From Synechococcus sp. UW140 (GTDB lineage: Bacteria > Cyanobacteriota > Cyanobacteriia > PCC-6307 > Cyanobiaceae), in NCBI GenBank assembly GCA_945861595.1, contig CAMAVE010000001.1, forward strand, positions 17,306 through 81,305: 64,000 bases of DNA, written 5' to 3'. The notes beneath the pieces are model-generated. The model ran no database searches. It was not told where the DNA came from and saw only the letters and a list, made by a program, of their open reading frames with translations. Position 1 is the first letter of the stretch. Every line of letters starts with the position of its first letter. This document shows, piece after piece, positions 55,397 through 64,000 of this stretch. A program made the position numbers and the translations under genes.

Positions 55397-56073
55397 CAGG
55401 TCGCTACCGCTGCAGCGGGGATTGCAGCCGCAGCTGGCGCGGGCGACAGGGCCGCCAGTCGGTCGACCAGGACCTGCAGGGGACCGTGGTCAAGCCGCAT
55501 CGACAGGGGGTGACCCACCAGGCGGGCGGTGCTGTGGAACAGGTCTTCGATGGCGATCAGGCCGTTTTCCTCCAGGGTGCGGCCCGTGGCCACCAGATCA
55601 ACAATCGCTTCCGACATGCCGGTGATCGGGCCCAGTTCCACCGAACCCGCCAAATGGATCAGCTCCACTGGCAGGTCGAGGGCCGCGAAATACTCCTGGG
55701 CGCAGCGGGTGAACTTGCTGGCGACGCGGCAATGGGCGGGCAGGTCCACGGCCTGGCGGTAGCCGCTACTGGCCTTTACCGCCACACTCATGCGGCAACC
55801 GCCAAAGCCCAGGTCCACCAGTTGGGCCACGGGCAGGGCGTGCTCGCGCAGCACGTCGTAGCCGACCACCCCGAGCTGGGCCTGGCCATAGGCCACATAC
55901 ACGGGCACATCGGCATTGCGCACCAACAGGGCCCGGGCCGTGCCGCAGGCACTCTCGACGCGCAATTGGCGATTCACAGGATCCAGCAGGGAGGAGAAAT
56001 CCAGGCCCGCGGCGGCAAAGCGGCGAACGGAATCCTTGAGCAGGCCGCCTTTGGCCAGAGCGACAGTGATCAT
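55396..56073 (-). CDS. hisG: ATP phosphoribosyltransferase catalytic subunit (short form)
   Basis: 225 residues; first step of histidine synthesis. [19 protein letters not shown] at the start and the signature [20 protein letters not shown] near residue 145. The C-terminal regulatory domain of the long form is missing, so it should need HisZ, which is not in this window. Downstream ABC gene is coupled. Confidence 0.93.
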   Translation of the reverse strand: MITVALAKGGLLKDSVRRFAAAGLDFSSLLDPVNRQLRVESACGTARALLVRNADVPVYVAYGQAQLGVVGYDVLREHALPVAQLVDLGFGGCRMSVAVKASSGYRQAVDLPAHCRVASKFTRCAQEYFAALDLPVELIHLAGSVELGPITGMSEAIVDLVATGRTLEENGLIAIEDLFHSTARLVGHPLSMRLDHGPLQVLVDRLAALSPAPAAAAIPAAAVAT

Positions 56074-56102
56074 GGGGATCGGCCTCGACCTGGACTTTAA
56101 CG

Positions 56103-57008
56103 ATGCACCCGAGCGCAGCGGGATCCGCCCAAACCCCGGCGACCAGCTCTACCGCCAGGGCCGCGGCTGACAGCGAAAGGGTTCTAACAGCTGGTCTCGC
56201 CAGCGGCGCCAGCGAAGTGAGCCTGATCCCGGTGCTCGATGACAACTATGTGTTTGTGCTCCATGGCGCCAGCAACGGCAGCGCCGGCGCCAGCAACGGT
56301 GGCAGCGATGGAGGGCCAGGCCAGGCCATCGTGGTGGATCCGGCCGTGGCCGAACCGGTAATCGCCTGGCTGGAGCAGCGGCAACTCGAGCCAATCGCCG
56401 TGCTCCACACCCACCACCACCACGACCACATCGGCGGCACGCCCGAGCTGCTGCTGCGCTGGCCCCAGCTGCAGGTGATTGCCGCGGCGGCGGATCGCCA
56501 GCGGATCCCCTTCCAAACCCAGGGGGTGGGGGATGGCGATCGCCTCAATCTGCTGGGGCGGGCCATCGAGGTGATGGCCATGCCCGGCCACACCCGCGCC
56601 CATATCGCCTTCTACCTGCCGACCGGGGATGGGTCCGTGGATGACCCCAGCGGTGGCGAATTGTTCTGTGGCGACACCCTGTTTGCGGGGGGCTGCGGCC
56701 GGCTGCTAGAGGGAAGTCCAGAGCAGCTCTGGCAGTCGCTGCAGCGGCTAGCGGCCCTGCCGGCGGCCACCCGGGTGTGGTGCAGCCACGAATACACCGA
56801 AGCCAACCTCCGCTGGGCCCATCACCTCCACCCAAACGATCAAGCCATCAACGACCGGTTCCGCCAGGTCCTCAGAATGCGGGCCGCCGAACGGCCCACC
56901 ATCCCCACCACGATTGGCGAGGAATTGCTCAGCAACCTATTTGTGCGCAGCCGCGACGTCGCCGAGTTCACCCGTTACCGCCACAGCAAGGACCACTGGC
57001 GCGGCTAG
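56103..57008 (+). CDS. gloB: Hydroxyacylglutathione hydrolase (glyoxalase II)
   Basis: Detoxifies S-lactoylglutathione from methylglyoxal. The metallo-beta-lactamase motif [10 protein letters not shown] (about 101) with later [18 protein letters not shown] and CSHEYT marks both metal sites. The C-terminal [14 protein letters not shown] is family-like. The core begins [15 protein letters not shown]; the first about 40 residues are a non-conserved extension, and GASN/GSDGG near 54-70 is an inserted low-complexity loop. Confidence 0.9.
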   Translation: MHPSAAGSAQTPATSSTARAAADSERVLTAGLASGASEVSLIPVLDDNYVFVLHGASNGSAGASNGGSDGGPGQAIVVDPAVAEPVIAWLEQRQLEPIAVLHTHHHHDHIGGTPELLLRWPQLQVIAAAADRQRIPFQTQGVGDGDRLNLLGRAIEVMAMPGHTRAHIAFYLPTGDGSVDDPSGGELFCGDTLFAGGCGRLLEGSPEQLWQSLQRLAALPAATRVWCSHEYTEANLRWAHHLHPNDQAINDRFRQVLRMRAAERPTIPTTIGEELLSNLFVRSRDVAEFTRYRHSKDHWRG

Positions 57009-57127
57009 GGCGGCCGGCGGGGCGGTCTCGACCCACCCGGGCCGCAGCCAGCCAGCGCCCCAAGGCCGCTCCAGGCGATCGACCTGCCGCCATAGCATCG
57101 ATCCACCCACCTGTGCGCCCCGCTCCG

Positions 57128-57529
57128 ATGTCACCAGCCCCCAGCCTTGAGGCCGTGGTCACGGCGGCGGCACCCGCCCCCGTCGGCCCCTACAACCAAG
57201 CCGTCAAGGCGGCTGGGCTGCTGTTTTGCTCCGGCCAGATCGCCCTCGATCCAGCCACGGGCGAGATGGTGGGCTCGGGCGATGTGGAAGCGGAAACCCG
57301 CCAAGTGCTGGCCAACCTGCAGGCGGTGCTGGCCGCCGCCGGCTGCAGCCCCCAACAGGTCGTCCGCACCACGGTGTTTTTGGCCGATCTGGCCGATTTC
57401 GCCAAGGTCAATGCCCTCTACGCCGAGGTCTTTGGCGCAGGCGTCTCGCCGGCCCGGGCCTGCGTGCAGGTGGCCGCCCTGCCCAAAGGAGGCCGGGTGG
57501 AGATCGATTGCATGGCGGTGTTGGGCTGA
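57128..57529 (+). CDS. ridA: RidA family enamine/imine deaminase
   Basis: 133 residues. APAPVGPYNQAVKAAGLLFCSGQIALDPATGEMV with later ETRQVLANL and the ending PARACVQVAALPKGGRVEIDCMA fit RidA, with the catalytic Arg in ARACVQV. Protects against reactive 2-aminoacrylate. Start at ATG 57128. Confidence 0.92.
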   Translation: MSPAPSLEAVVTAAAPAPVGPYNQAVKAAGLLFCSGQIALDPATGEMVGSGDVEAETRQVLANLQAVLAAAGCSPQQVVRTTVFLADLADFAKVNALYAEVFGAGVSPARACVQVAALPKGGRVEIDCMAVLG

Positions 57530-57636
57530 AAGCCCAATCTCCAAAACCCTCGAACTGGTAGCCGGGGGGTCGAGACCTGGGTTGGGGCGGCCGGGGCTAC
57601 GGCAGCCGGAGTGAAGGGTCCCCAGGCCAGGGGGGC

Positions 57637-57849
57637 CTAGAGGCAGTCTTTCAACTCCCGTACGGCCTGCAACTGGCCGTAGTAGTAGTTAGCCCGGGCG
57701 CGGCGATCGCCATCCTCCAGGCTGTCGAGGGCATCAAAGCCCAAGCTCTGCCAGAGCTCGTGTCCGCAGGCCCGGTTGATTTCATCCACCGCCTCCTGCT
57801 CCAGGTTGGCGAGACGGCGCTGCAGATTCTTGATCTGGGCAACGGACAT
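57637..57849 (-). CDS. Small conserved hypothetical protein
   Basis: 70 residues, an acidic/basic coiled helix (MSVAQIKNLQRRLANLEQEAV, then GFDALDSLEDGDRRARANYYYGQLQAVRELKDCL). I recall similar proteins from picocyanobacteria but no function. Confidence 0.6.
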   Translation of the reverse strand: MSVAQIKNLQRRLANLEQEAVDEINRACGHELWQSLGFDALDSLEDGDRRARANYYYGQLQAVRELKDCL

Positions 57850-57943
57850 GGGCGGGCAGGTCGCAAGCCCCCAATACTACAGCAAACTAGTACAAAAAAA
57901 CTAAGCCGCTTGCAGGGGTTGGCCCCAGGGGCAATGGTCGTGC

Positions 57944-58906
57944 TTAGAAGGGAAGCTTCTTTTTGGCGTCCTTGTCGAGGTCGGCCTCCATTTCGCGCAG
58001 GCGCCGCAGGATCGTGGCGTAGTACTCCTGGAGATAGCCCTCCAGGCCTGTGGTCTCGCCGGGATCCAAGCCGAAGGCCCCATAGCTCTCCTCCATCGGC
58101 GCCGACAGGGTCACTCCCCCACCGGTTACGGCGTCAAAGGCGAGGCGTTCGCCCACATTGAGGCCGGCCTCAAAGAAATTGGCTACCCCCCGCATGAGGC
58201 CAATCAGCACGGGCTGCACCCGGAAGATGCGGGCCGTTTTACCGCTGAACTTCTCGCACAGCTGGGTCACCTCACTGGTGGTCCAAGCCCGGGGGCCCAC
58301 CACCGGCAGGGCCTGGCGGCTGGTTTCGGGCCGCTCCAGGGCAGCCACGGCAAAGCGGGCCACATCCTGGGTGTTCATGTAGGCGATCGGCGTGGGGGTG
58401 CCACTCACCCACACCGTCTGGCTTTCCAGCACCGGGATCGCAAACTGGCCGATCACGCCTTGCATGAAAGCAACGCAGCGCAGGATCGTGAAGTCGAAAT
58501 CGGACCTCAGCAGCAGCTGCTCGGTGCAATATTTGATGTCCATCAAGGGCACGTTGCGATGCTTTTCGGCATCGAGCAACGACACGAAGATGAAGCGCTT
58601 TACGGCCGCCTTGTCACAGGCGTTCAGCAGGTTGAGCTTGCCCTGCCAGTCGATGTCATAGATGCTGGCCTCATCAGTGGGGCGCGTGGTGGATGCATCG
58701 ATCACCGCATCCTGGCCCTCTAGGGCGTAGTCCAGGCTGGCGGGTTCCAGCAGGTCGCCGCGGGTGAGCTCGCAGCCCCATTCCTGCAGAAAGGCGGCCT
58801 TACGGGGCGAACGCACCATGCAACGCACCTGGTGGCCGGCATCCAAGGCTCGCCTGGCGATCTGACGACCGAGGGTGCCTGTACCGCCGATGACCAGAAC
58901 CTGCAT
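57944..58906 (-). CDS. ycf39: Ycf39-like atypical short-chain dehydrogenase
   Basis: 320 residues. N-terminal VLVIGGTGTLGRQIARRAL nucleotide-binding motif, VKRFIFVSLLDAEKHRNVPLMDIK and TILRCVAFMQGVIGQ. Cyanobacterial Ycf39 binds high-light-inducible proteins and assists photosystem II assembly and chlorophyll delivery. It sits directly downstream of petM in the same direction. Confidence 0.92.
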   Translation of the reverse strand: MQVLVIGGTGTLGRQIARRALDAGHQVRCMVRSPRKAAFLQEWGCELTRGDLLEPASLDYALEGQDAVIDASTTRPTDEASIYDIDWQGKLNLLNACDKAAVKRFIFVSLLDAEKHRNVPLMDIKYCTEQLLLRSDFDFTILRCVAFMQGVIGQFAIPVLESQTVWVSGTPTPIAYMNTQDVARFAVAALERPETSRQALPVVGPRAWTTSEVTQLCEKFSGKTARIFRVQPVLIGLMRGVANFFEAGLNVGERLAFDAVTGGGVTLSAPMEESYGAFGLDPGETTGLEGYLQEYYATILRRLREMEADLDKDAKKKLPF

Positions 58907-58978
58907 GGAGGAGCGTCAGGGAGGGATGAGCCTAGGGGTGAGCTGGACCCAGCGCGATCGCCGCCCGGGGGCCTGGGC

Positions 58979-59077
58979 TCATTCCTTCTCGAGTTTGAGC
59001 AGCAGCAGGCCGCCCACCAGGCCCACCGGGATCAGCACCCAGAAGATCGCTGCAACGCCAAAAATTTCCGAGGCCAT
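58979..59077 (-). CDS. petM: Cytochrome b6f complex subunit 7
   Basis: A 32-residue protein reading [20 protein letters not shown] then [12 protein letters not shown]. This is the PetM sequence pattern, a single thylakoid span of the cytochrome b6f complex. It lies 72 bp upstream of ycf39, probably co-transcribed. Confidence 0.95.
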   Translation of the reverse strand: MASEIFGVAAIFWVLIPVGLVGGLLLLKLEKE

Positions 59078-59096
59078 GGCCTAAACCCGTAATCGC

Positions 59097-60401
59097 CTAC
59101 CTATTTAGCGCGCCACCCTGGGCCTCCGGGGTCTGAGCCGGCCGGGTGACATGGGCTGCCACCTGCAACAGCCGCTCCCAGGGGGCATCGCTACGCAGCT
59201 GGGCCGCCATCACGCCACTGGCCTGGGCACTCCAGCCCTGCAGCCGCAGGGCCTCCACCAGGGCCCCCAGGGGCGGCGGGCCGCCACCGAGGCGCTTGGC
59301 CAGCTCGGCCAGGGGCCAGCACCGTGCCGGCAGGCCATCGTCGCGCCGCAACTGGGCCAGCAGCCGCGCCCCCGCGGGGCTGAGGCTGGCGGAGCTGGCG
59401 CCTGGGGCCGAGGCCATCGCCTCGAGGCTGGCCAGATCCTGCAGGGGGCCAATCCAGAGGGGCCCGGAAATCGACAGGGTGGCGTTGGCCTGGTCCAGGC
59501 AGAGGCACGGCCGCCACTGGCGCAGCTGGAGGAGGCTCTGGACTTGCTGGTCGCCACAGCCGTGGCAATGGGCCAGCAGGCCCAGCTGGCGCTCCGCCTG
59601 GGGCCCGGGCTTGCGCCGCAACCGCACCGCCGTGCGAAAGGTGCGGCCCTCACTGAAGCTGAACAACGGCTCCAGCCCCCGGCCCAGGACCCAGGCAGCC
59701 CGGGCCTGCACCCCCAATTGCAGCCGCAGGGCTAGCTCCCAGCTGGCGGGATGGGCCCGGGCCGCTGCCCCCAGGGAGCGGATCGCCGCCGTCCGGTCGT
59801 GGCCGGTGGGCGAGCGGCCATCGGTGCTGGCCAGATACAACACCCCGTCAAAGGCCAGGGCCTCCAGGGCCAGGGGCACCAGGGCGCTGGGACAGCCAAA
59901 GGCATCGAGGTCGATCAGGTCGAAGCGCTGCTCGCGCAGCAGGCAGCCAGCCAGGAGCTTCTGGGCCGTGTGCGTCGTGCAGCGCCCGCCCCCTAAGCCG
60001 GCCAGGTTGGCCTGGAGCAGGGCCAGGCGATCGGGGTCCGCGTCATTGGCCCAAACCTCGGCCGCGCCCGCTTCCACGCCATACCGCAGGCTACGAATGC
60101 CGCAGCCGGCCATCAGATCCAGCACCCGCAGGCCGGGGGCTTCGGGTCTGCCATGGCGCCGCTGGGCCACCAGGTGCTGGGCCAGAAGCACCCCCAGGTC
60201 CCGGGAGGGGCGGGATTCGGGTCGAAAAAATCCACTGCCGGCCTGGAGGCGGACGGAGCCTTCCTGGATGGTGCCTGCATCGATGGGGCCTGCGTCGATG
60301 GGGCCTGCCGAGATGGGGCCTGCCGCGATGGGGCCTTCCCCTGGCGATCTGTCGGCCAAACGGCTGACCATGGTGGCGCCTTCCCGGCTGGCAGGGTCCA
60401 T
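59097..60401 (-). CDS. tRNA (guanine-N2)-dimethyltransferase, Trm1 family
   Basis: About 434 residues. SAM-binding VLDLMAGCGIRSLRYGVEAGA, DADPDRLALLQANL, DLIDLDAFGCPSALVPLALEA and TDGRSPTGHD match Trm1, usually an archaeal/eukaryotic enzyme methylating G26. The C-terminal domain has the AHCHGCGDQ zinc-knuckle. The N-terminus is a repeat (GPIAA GPISA GPIDA GPIDA). I recall Trm1-like genes in picocyanobacteria. Start chosen at ATG 60401; 60371 is possible. Confidence 0.83.
   Translation of the reverse strand: MDPASREGATMVSRLADRSPGEGPIAAGPISAGPIDAGPIDAGTIQEGSVRLQAGSGFFRPESRPSRDLGVLLAQHLVAQRRHGRPEAPGLRVLDLMAGCGIRSLRYGVEAGAAEVWANDADPDRLALLQANLAGLGGGRCTTHTAQKLLAGCLLREQRFDLIDLDAFGCPSALVPLALEALAFDGVLYLASTDGRSPTGHDRTAAIRSLGAAARAHPASWELALRLQLGVQARAAWVLGRGLEPLFSFSEGRTFRTAVRLRRKPGPQAERQLGLLAHCHGCGDQQVQSLLQLRQWRPCLCLDQANATLSISGPLWIGPLQDLASLEAMASAPGASSASLSPAGARLLAQLRRDDGLPARCWPLAELAKRLGGGPPPLGALVEALRLQGWSAQASGVMAAQLRSDAPWERLLQVAAHVTRPAQTPEAQGGALNR
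60277..60336. repeat. 15-bp tandem repeat, four units, in the trm1 N-terminus
   Basis: Units of type gcgtcgatggggcct start at 60277, 60292, 60307 and 60322. On the minus strand each codes a five-residue G-P-I-x-A block of the Trm1 N-terminal extension. Confidence 0.8.
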
Positions 60402-60592
60402 GGGCGGATCCCCGCTAGCCCAACCTCCGGCTTGCGCCCCCTCGCCCCCATGAACGTTCAACCGCCTTGCCGCGCCTGGGCCAAGGCTGGCAGCTGGTGG
60501 AACCGGGCCTGGGGCCTGGCCCTGGGCATCCCGACAACCACAGCCCGGCCGGCGACCGGTCAGGCTTAACACCCCCAGATCCTTCAGCCCCG

Positions 60593-61540
60593 ATGGTGGC
60601 CAGCCCCGTCTCAGCCCCAGTCGCCCCCGCCGGCGCGGCCTGGGGCGAGGCGGCTACCTGGCACTGGCGGGGCCTGGAGGTCCATTGGCGGCGCCTCGGG
60701 AATCCGGTCGATCCGGCCCTGGTGCTGATCCATGGCTTTGGCGCCGCCAGCGGCCACTGGCGCCACAACGCCGGTCCGCTGGCCCAGGCGGGCTGGTGCG
60801 TTTACGCCCTCGACCTGGTCGGTTTCGGCGCCTCCAGCCAGCCCAACCTGCGCCTCGACAACCGCCTCTGGGCCCGCCAGGTGGCCGCCTTCCTGGAGCA
60901 GGTGGTGGGCGCCCCCGCGGTGCTGGTGGGCAACTCCCTGGGCGCCCTGGTGGCCCTGAGCTGTGGCGTTTGGGCACCCGCTTGGGTGCGGGCGGTGGTG
61001 CTGGCGCCCCTGGCCGATCCCACCCTGGTGATGCCCGTGCCAAAGCGGCGGCCTCCCTGGCGCCGGCGCCTGCTGCGCTGGCTGGTCACCTGGGCCTGCC
61101 GGCTACTGCCCCTAGAGCTGCTGATTCCCCTGATCGCCCGCACCCCCCTGCTCGATGGCGCCCTCGCGGCCGCCTACCCCAGCGGCCGGGGCCTGGGCCC
61201 GGAGCTGCGCCGCCTGGTGGCCCGGCCGGCCCTGCGGCCCCAGGCGGCCCCGGCCCTGCGGGCGATGAGCATCGCCATGGCCCTGCGGCCCCGGGGGGCG
61301 ACGGCGCCGCTATTGCTCAACCAACTCGACCAACCCCTGCTGGTGATTTGGGGCAGCCGCGACACCCTGGTGCCGCCGTCGGTTCGCCACCAGCTGCAAC
61401 GGCACCGGCCAGACCTGGACCTGGTGCTGCTTGAAGGGGACGGCCACTGCCCCCACGATGAAGATCCCGAGCGGTTCAACCGCACCCTGCTCGACTGGTT
61501 GGGGCAACTGCCAGGCCCAAGGCTGCGCACCGATGCGTAA
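60593..61540 (+). CDS. Alpha/beta hydrolase
   Basis: 315 residues. LVLIHGFGAASGHWRHN (HG motif), nucleophile elbow GNSLGALVAL, acid in IWGSRDTLVPP, catalytic His in GDGHCPHDEDPERFN. The pattern resembles plastid/cyanobacterial pheophytinase-like or lipase-like hydrolases. Substrate not identifiable. Divergent from trm1. Confidence 0.82.
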   Translation: MVASPVSAPVAPAGAAWGEAATWHWRGLEVHWRRLGNPVDPALVLIHGFGAASGHWRHNAGPLAQAGWCVYALDLVGFGASSQPNLRLDNRLWARQVAAFLEQVVGAPAVLVGNSLGALVALSCGVWAPAWVRAVVLAPLADPTLVMPVPKRRPPWRRRLLRWLVTWACRLLPLELLIPLIARTPLLDGALAAAYPSGRGLGPELRRLVARPALRPQAAPALRAMSIAMALRPRGATAPLLLNQLDQPLLVIWGSRDTLVPPSVRHQLQRHRPDLDLVLLEGDGHCPHDEDPERFNRTLLDWLGQLPGPRLRTDA

Positions 61541-61576
61541 TTTGGAGTGCGGATTGGTTAAGAGAGCGCCCTGGGC

Positions 61577-62107
61577 ATGAAGCACACCCTTTCGGTGCTA
61601 GTGGAAGACGAATCCGGCGCCCTGAGCCGCATCTCCGGTCTGTTTGCCCGGCGCGGGTTCAACATCGAAAGCCTGGCGGTGGGACCGGCCGAAAAGCCAG
61701 GCTCCTCCAGGCTCACGATGGTGGTGGAAGGGGACGACCGCACCGTCGAGCAGATGACCAAGCAGCTCAACAAGCTGGTCAATGTGCTGGGCGTCATTGA
61801 TCTCTCGACCATCCCGGCGGTGGAGCGGGAGCTGATGCTGCTGAAAGTGTCAGCTAACGCCGAAACCCGCGGCGCCATCTTTGATCTTGTGCAGGCGTTC
61901 CGGGCCAAGGTGGTTGATGTGGCCGACGACGCCATGACCCTGGAGGTGGTGGGGGACCCGGGCAAGTTGGTGGCATTGGAGCAACTCCTGGAGGCCTACG
62001 GCATCCTCGAAATTGCCCGCACCGGCAAGGTGGCCCTAGAGCGCGCCTCCGGGGTCAACACCGAACTGCTCAAGGCCAGCGTGCTCGATAAGCGGGTGCC
62101 GGCCTAG
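61577..62107 (+). CDS. ilvH: Acetolactate synthase small (regulatory) subunit
   Basis: 176 residues with an N-terminal ACT domain ([32 protein letters not shown]) and the C-terminal ALS_ss domain ([23 protein letters not shown]). Binds valine for feedback control of branched-chain amino acid synthesis. Confidence 0.94.
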   Translation: MKHTLSVLVEDESGALSRISGLFARRGFNIESLAVGPAEKPGSSRLTMVVEGDDRTVEQMTKQLNKLVNVLGVIDLSTIPAVERELMLLKVSANAETRGAIFDLVQAFRAKVVDVADDAMTLEVVGDPGKLVALEQLLEAYGILEIARTGKVALERASGVNTELLKASVLDKRVPA

Positions 62108-62118
62108 GGCCCCTGGGC

Positions 62119-62940
62119 TTAGGGCTTTGCCCGTACCAAGGTGCCGCCTTCCACTACGACAGCCTTGATCAGCTTGTCGCCCTGCACGAGGCGATCAACG
62201 ACTTCCATGCCCTTGGTGACCTGGCCGAAGACCGCATACCGGCCATCAAGCTCCGGCAGGGAACGCAGGGCCACATAGAACTGGGAACTGGCCGAATTGG
62301 GATCGTTGCTGCGGGCCATGGCCAGGGAGCCACGGGCATGCAGCAGCTTGATGCGGCCCTGCTGACTAGGGGCCGAGAGAACGGCTCCATAGCGGGGTTC
62401 CGATTCACCGGCAAGCAGAATTTCTAGGGGAATCTGGCGTTGCTGGCCGGTGGCTGGATCCATGAAGCCCCCAGAACCGAGCAGCTCGGGATTCACCTTT
62501 GGATCGGCGCTAAGGGGATCACCGCCCTGCACCACAAACGGCACCGGTTCCTTCACCACCCGGTGAAACAGGGTGCCGTTGTAGATCCCCCGACCGACCA
62601 GATCCACAAAATTCCCGGCCGTGATGGGTGCGTTGTCGCCATCAAGGCTGAGTTGCACCTCCCCTTTATTCGTGGTCAGCAGCACCACGGCCTTGCCCTT
62701 CAAACAGGGCAGGGTTCCGGCCCCGCAACCCAGGACCGCCGTGGGCTTAGACCCGGCGCAGGCTGCCAATCCAAAGGGGCTAAGCAGGAGGACCGCCACC
62801 AGCAAGACGCGACTAAGGGCCCTGGTCACAAGCAGCCGGCTGAAGGGGAATGCGCTCAAGTGAACCGGGCTCGTAGGGGCCGGGCCCATGGGGAGCTTGC
62901 CGATGGGGAGTTTGCTCAAGGAAATCGGAGGCATCGCCAT
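62119..62940 (-). CDS. Peptidyl-prolyl cis-trans isomerase, cyclophilin type, lipoprotein
   Basis: 273 residues with an N-terminal signal and lipobox (SPFGLAACAG, cysteine near residue 57). The cyclophilin domain has APITAGNFVDLVGRGIYNGTLFHRVV, FVVQGGDPL, GSLAMARSNDPNSASSQFYV and ELDGRYAVFGQV. Probably folds proteins in the periplasm or thylakoid lumen. The residues before the signal (SKLPI GKLPM) come from a 15-bp duplication. Confidence 0.88.
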   Translation of the reverse strand: MAMPPISLSKLPIGKLPMGPAPTSPVHLSAFPFSRLLVTRALSRVLLVAVLLLSPFGLAACAGSKPTAVLGCGAGTLPCLKGKAVVLLTTNKGEVQLSLDGDNAPITAGNFVDLVGRGIYNGTLFHRVVKEPVPFVVQGGDPLSADPKVNPELLGSGGFMDPATGQQRQIPLEILLAGESEPRYGAVLSAPSQQGRIKLLHARGSLAMARSNDPNSASSQFYVALRSLPELDGRYAVFGQVTKGMEVVDRLVQGDKLIKAVVVEGGTLVRAKP

Positions 62941-62944
62941 GGCT

Positions 62945-63520
62945 TCAAACGCCCTCCAGGGGCACACCGAGGAAGCGGGCCAGTTCGGCGCCACCCTGCT
63001 CGAGCTGGTCTAGGGGCATGGGTTCACCGACGCGGGTTAGGGGCAGGTCGCGGCGACCCTGAAGACGCAGGGCCAGGCGACGGCGGGGGCTGAGGCCATC
63101 GCGCACCTCCACCTTCACGGCCTGGATATCTTTCATCGGCACTTCCACCGTGATCAGCTGGCGAAAGCCCTGGCGGGTCACCACCAATTCGCCGCGGGCC
63201 CGGTCAAAGCGGTTGGTGCCGGAGCCCACATCGATGCTGATCACGGTCCATAGATAGGTGGCGAGCAGGGCGGCGGCCAGGCCGTACAGGCCCATCACCA
63301 GACCCTGGGGCACCCAAATCAGACTGGACGGCTGGCCCAGGGGCAGCAGGTCCAGGCCGGTGTAACTCGAAACGCTGGCCAGCAGGAAGCCCAGGCCGCC
63401 GATGGTCACGGCCCCTGCCACCAGCACATTGGAGAGGCGACGGGAGCCCAACACGGACTGCTCAAGCAGCTCTTGGGAGGCACCCGCCTTGGCGGGAGCA
63501 GGGGTTGGACTCGAAGCCAT
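62945..63520 (-). CDS. ycf4: Photosystem I assembly protein Ycf4
   Basis: 191 residues from [51 protein letters not shown] and [23 protein letters not shown] are the two membrane spans; [20 protein letters not shown] and [14 protein letters not shown] follow. Ycf4 scaffolds PSI assembly. Divergent from psbD and probably co-transcribed with the cyclophilin gene 4 bp downstream. Confidence 0.94.
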   Translation of the reverse strand: MASSPTPAPAKAGASQELLEQSVLGSRRLSNVLVAGAVTIGGLGFLLASVSSYTGLDLLPLGQPSSLIWVPQGLVMGLYGLAAALLATYLWTVISIDVGSGTNRFDRARGELVVTRQGFRQLITVEVPMKDIQAVKVEVRDGLSPRRRLALRLQGRRDLPLTRVGEPMPLDQLEQGGAELARFLGVPLEGV

Positions 63521-63797
63521 GGGTGGGGCAACACCAGGGGGGCCTGCCATCTTGGCTCCCCCCCTGGCGGACCGCCCGGCGCCCTTCATGGACCCACCAG
63601 AGCGGGCTGCCGGGCGGGCCAAACCAGGGGGCCCCAACCCGTCCACCGGGACCCAGCGCGAGGAGGGCACAAAAACCAGCTGACCTCTGGCATGTCAGCC
63701 CATTGCGACGGCCCTCGCGATGTCTGTGAACGTTGTTACGATCGCCCGGTCACCCTCAGCCCGCGGGACTCAGCCCCGCACTGCCCATTTTCAAACC

Positions 63798-64000
63798 ATG
63801 ACGATCGCTGTAGGGCGCGCGCCTTCAGCCCGGGGATGGTTCGACATCCTCGACGACTGGCTCAAGCGCGACCGCTTCGTTTTTGTCGGTTGGTCCGGCC
63901 TGCTCCTGTTCCCCACGGCTTACTTGTCCCTGGGGGGTTGGCTCACCGGCACCACCTTCGTCACCTCCTGGTACACCCACGGCATTGCCAGCTCTTACCT
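63798..64000 (+). CDS. psbD: Photosystem II D2 protein, 5' part only
   Basis: The first 67 codons of psbD, cut by the window end. [20 protein letters not shown] and the following [37 protein letters not shown] match D2 closely. The 277 bp upstream, shared with ycf4, should hold its promoter; TGTTACGAT at about 63734 resembles a -10 region. Confidence 0.97.
   Translation, partial: MTIAVGRAPSARGWFDILDDWLKRDRFVFVGWSGLLLFPTAYLSLGGWLTGTTFVTSWYTHGIASSY

Overview
The window is GC-rich chromosomal DNA of a unicellular alpha-cyanobacterium of the Cyanobium / marine-type Synechococcus group. The evidence is photosynthesis genes (psbD at the right edge, ycf4, petM, ndhL, ycf39, ycf20, a PrkB-like phosphoribulokinase, fba), many cyanobacterial families of unknown function (DUF3685, DUF3727, DUF3007, DUF2214, cyAbrB, Ycf52-type acetyltransferase) and scattered HIP1 octamers (GCGATCGC). 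There is no rRNA operon, insertion sequence, prophage or CRISPR array. One tRNA gene, tRNA-Leu(TAA), is present.

Layout. 0.6-12 kb: glycosyltransferase-like gene and phosphoesterase, nadA, two tiny genes, a large AAA/polyferredoxin fusion, a GST, a secreted protein, CBS, a PgsA-like gene, a CSP41-like epimerase, hisA and a PerR-like regulator. 12-31 kb: mostly plus-strand housekeeping (DUF3685, a PSI accumulation factor, fumC, a CofE-like gene, ruvX-DUF3727-yqeG-proB, lpxD, leuB, prk, a prepilin peptidase, accD, a Gfo/Idh oxidoreductase, fba). 31.5-33.7 kb: a visibly less GC-rich island with a broken kaiC/kaiB-like gene and a PAS-PAS-HD-GYP gene. 33.9-39 kb: zinc homeostasis (Fur/Zur, His-rich CobW GTPase, znuC, znuB). 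39-52 kb: queD-like, hisIE, a metzincin-like peptidase, a group 2 sigma factor, psiE, a Nif11-cupin fusion, cyAbrB, a cytochrome c, an MscS channel, trpA-DUF3007-ndhL and tRNA-Leu. 52-64 kb: ABC transporters, the Ycf52 acetyltransferase, hisG, gloB, ridA, ycf39-petM, trm1, ilvH, a cyclophilin lipoprotein, ycf4 and the 5' part of psbD.

How the genes fit together. Carbon fixation is represented by prk and fba. Histidine genes (hisA, hisIE, hisG) are dispersed, as are trpA, leuB, ilvH and proB. Zn handling is clustered around 35-39 kb, but no znuA was seen.

Most notable observations: (1) a kaiC-like ORF truncated inside its first RecA domain, joined to what looks like a KaiB C-terminus, then frameshifted by an exact CGAA tandem duplication, upstream of a gene whose N-terminus resembles that of KaiC/KaiB-associated sensor kinases but which ends in HD-GYP; (2) a degenerate sigma-54-activator-type AAA domain fused to a NosR/NapH-like membrane polyferredoxin; (3) a Nif11-cupin fusion; (4) a recurring pattern of short tandem repeats (12, 15 or 27 bp, nearly all multiples of three) at stop codons or in N-terminal extensions; (5) a candidate small RNA near tRNA-Leu. 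All family assignments are from reading the sequence; no database search was run.
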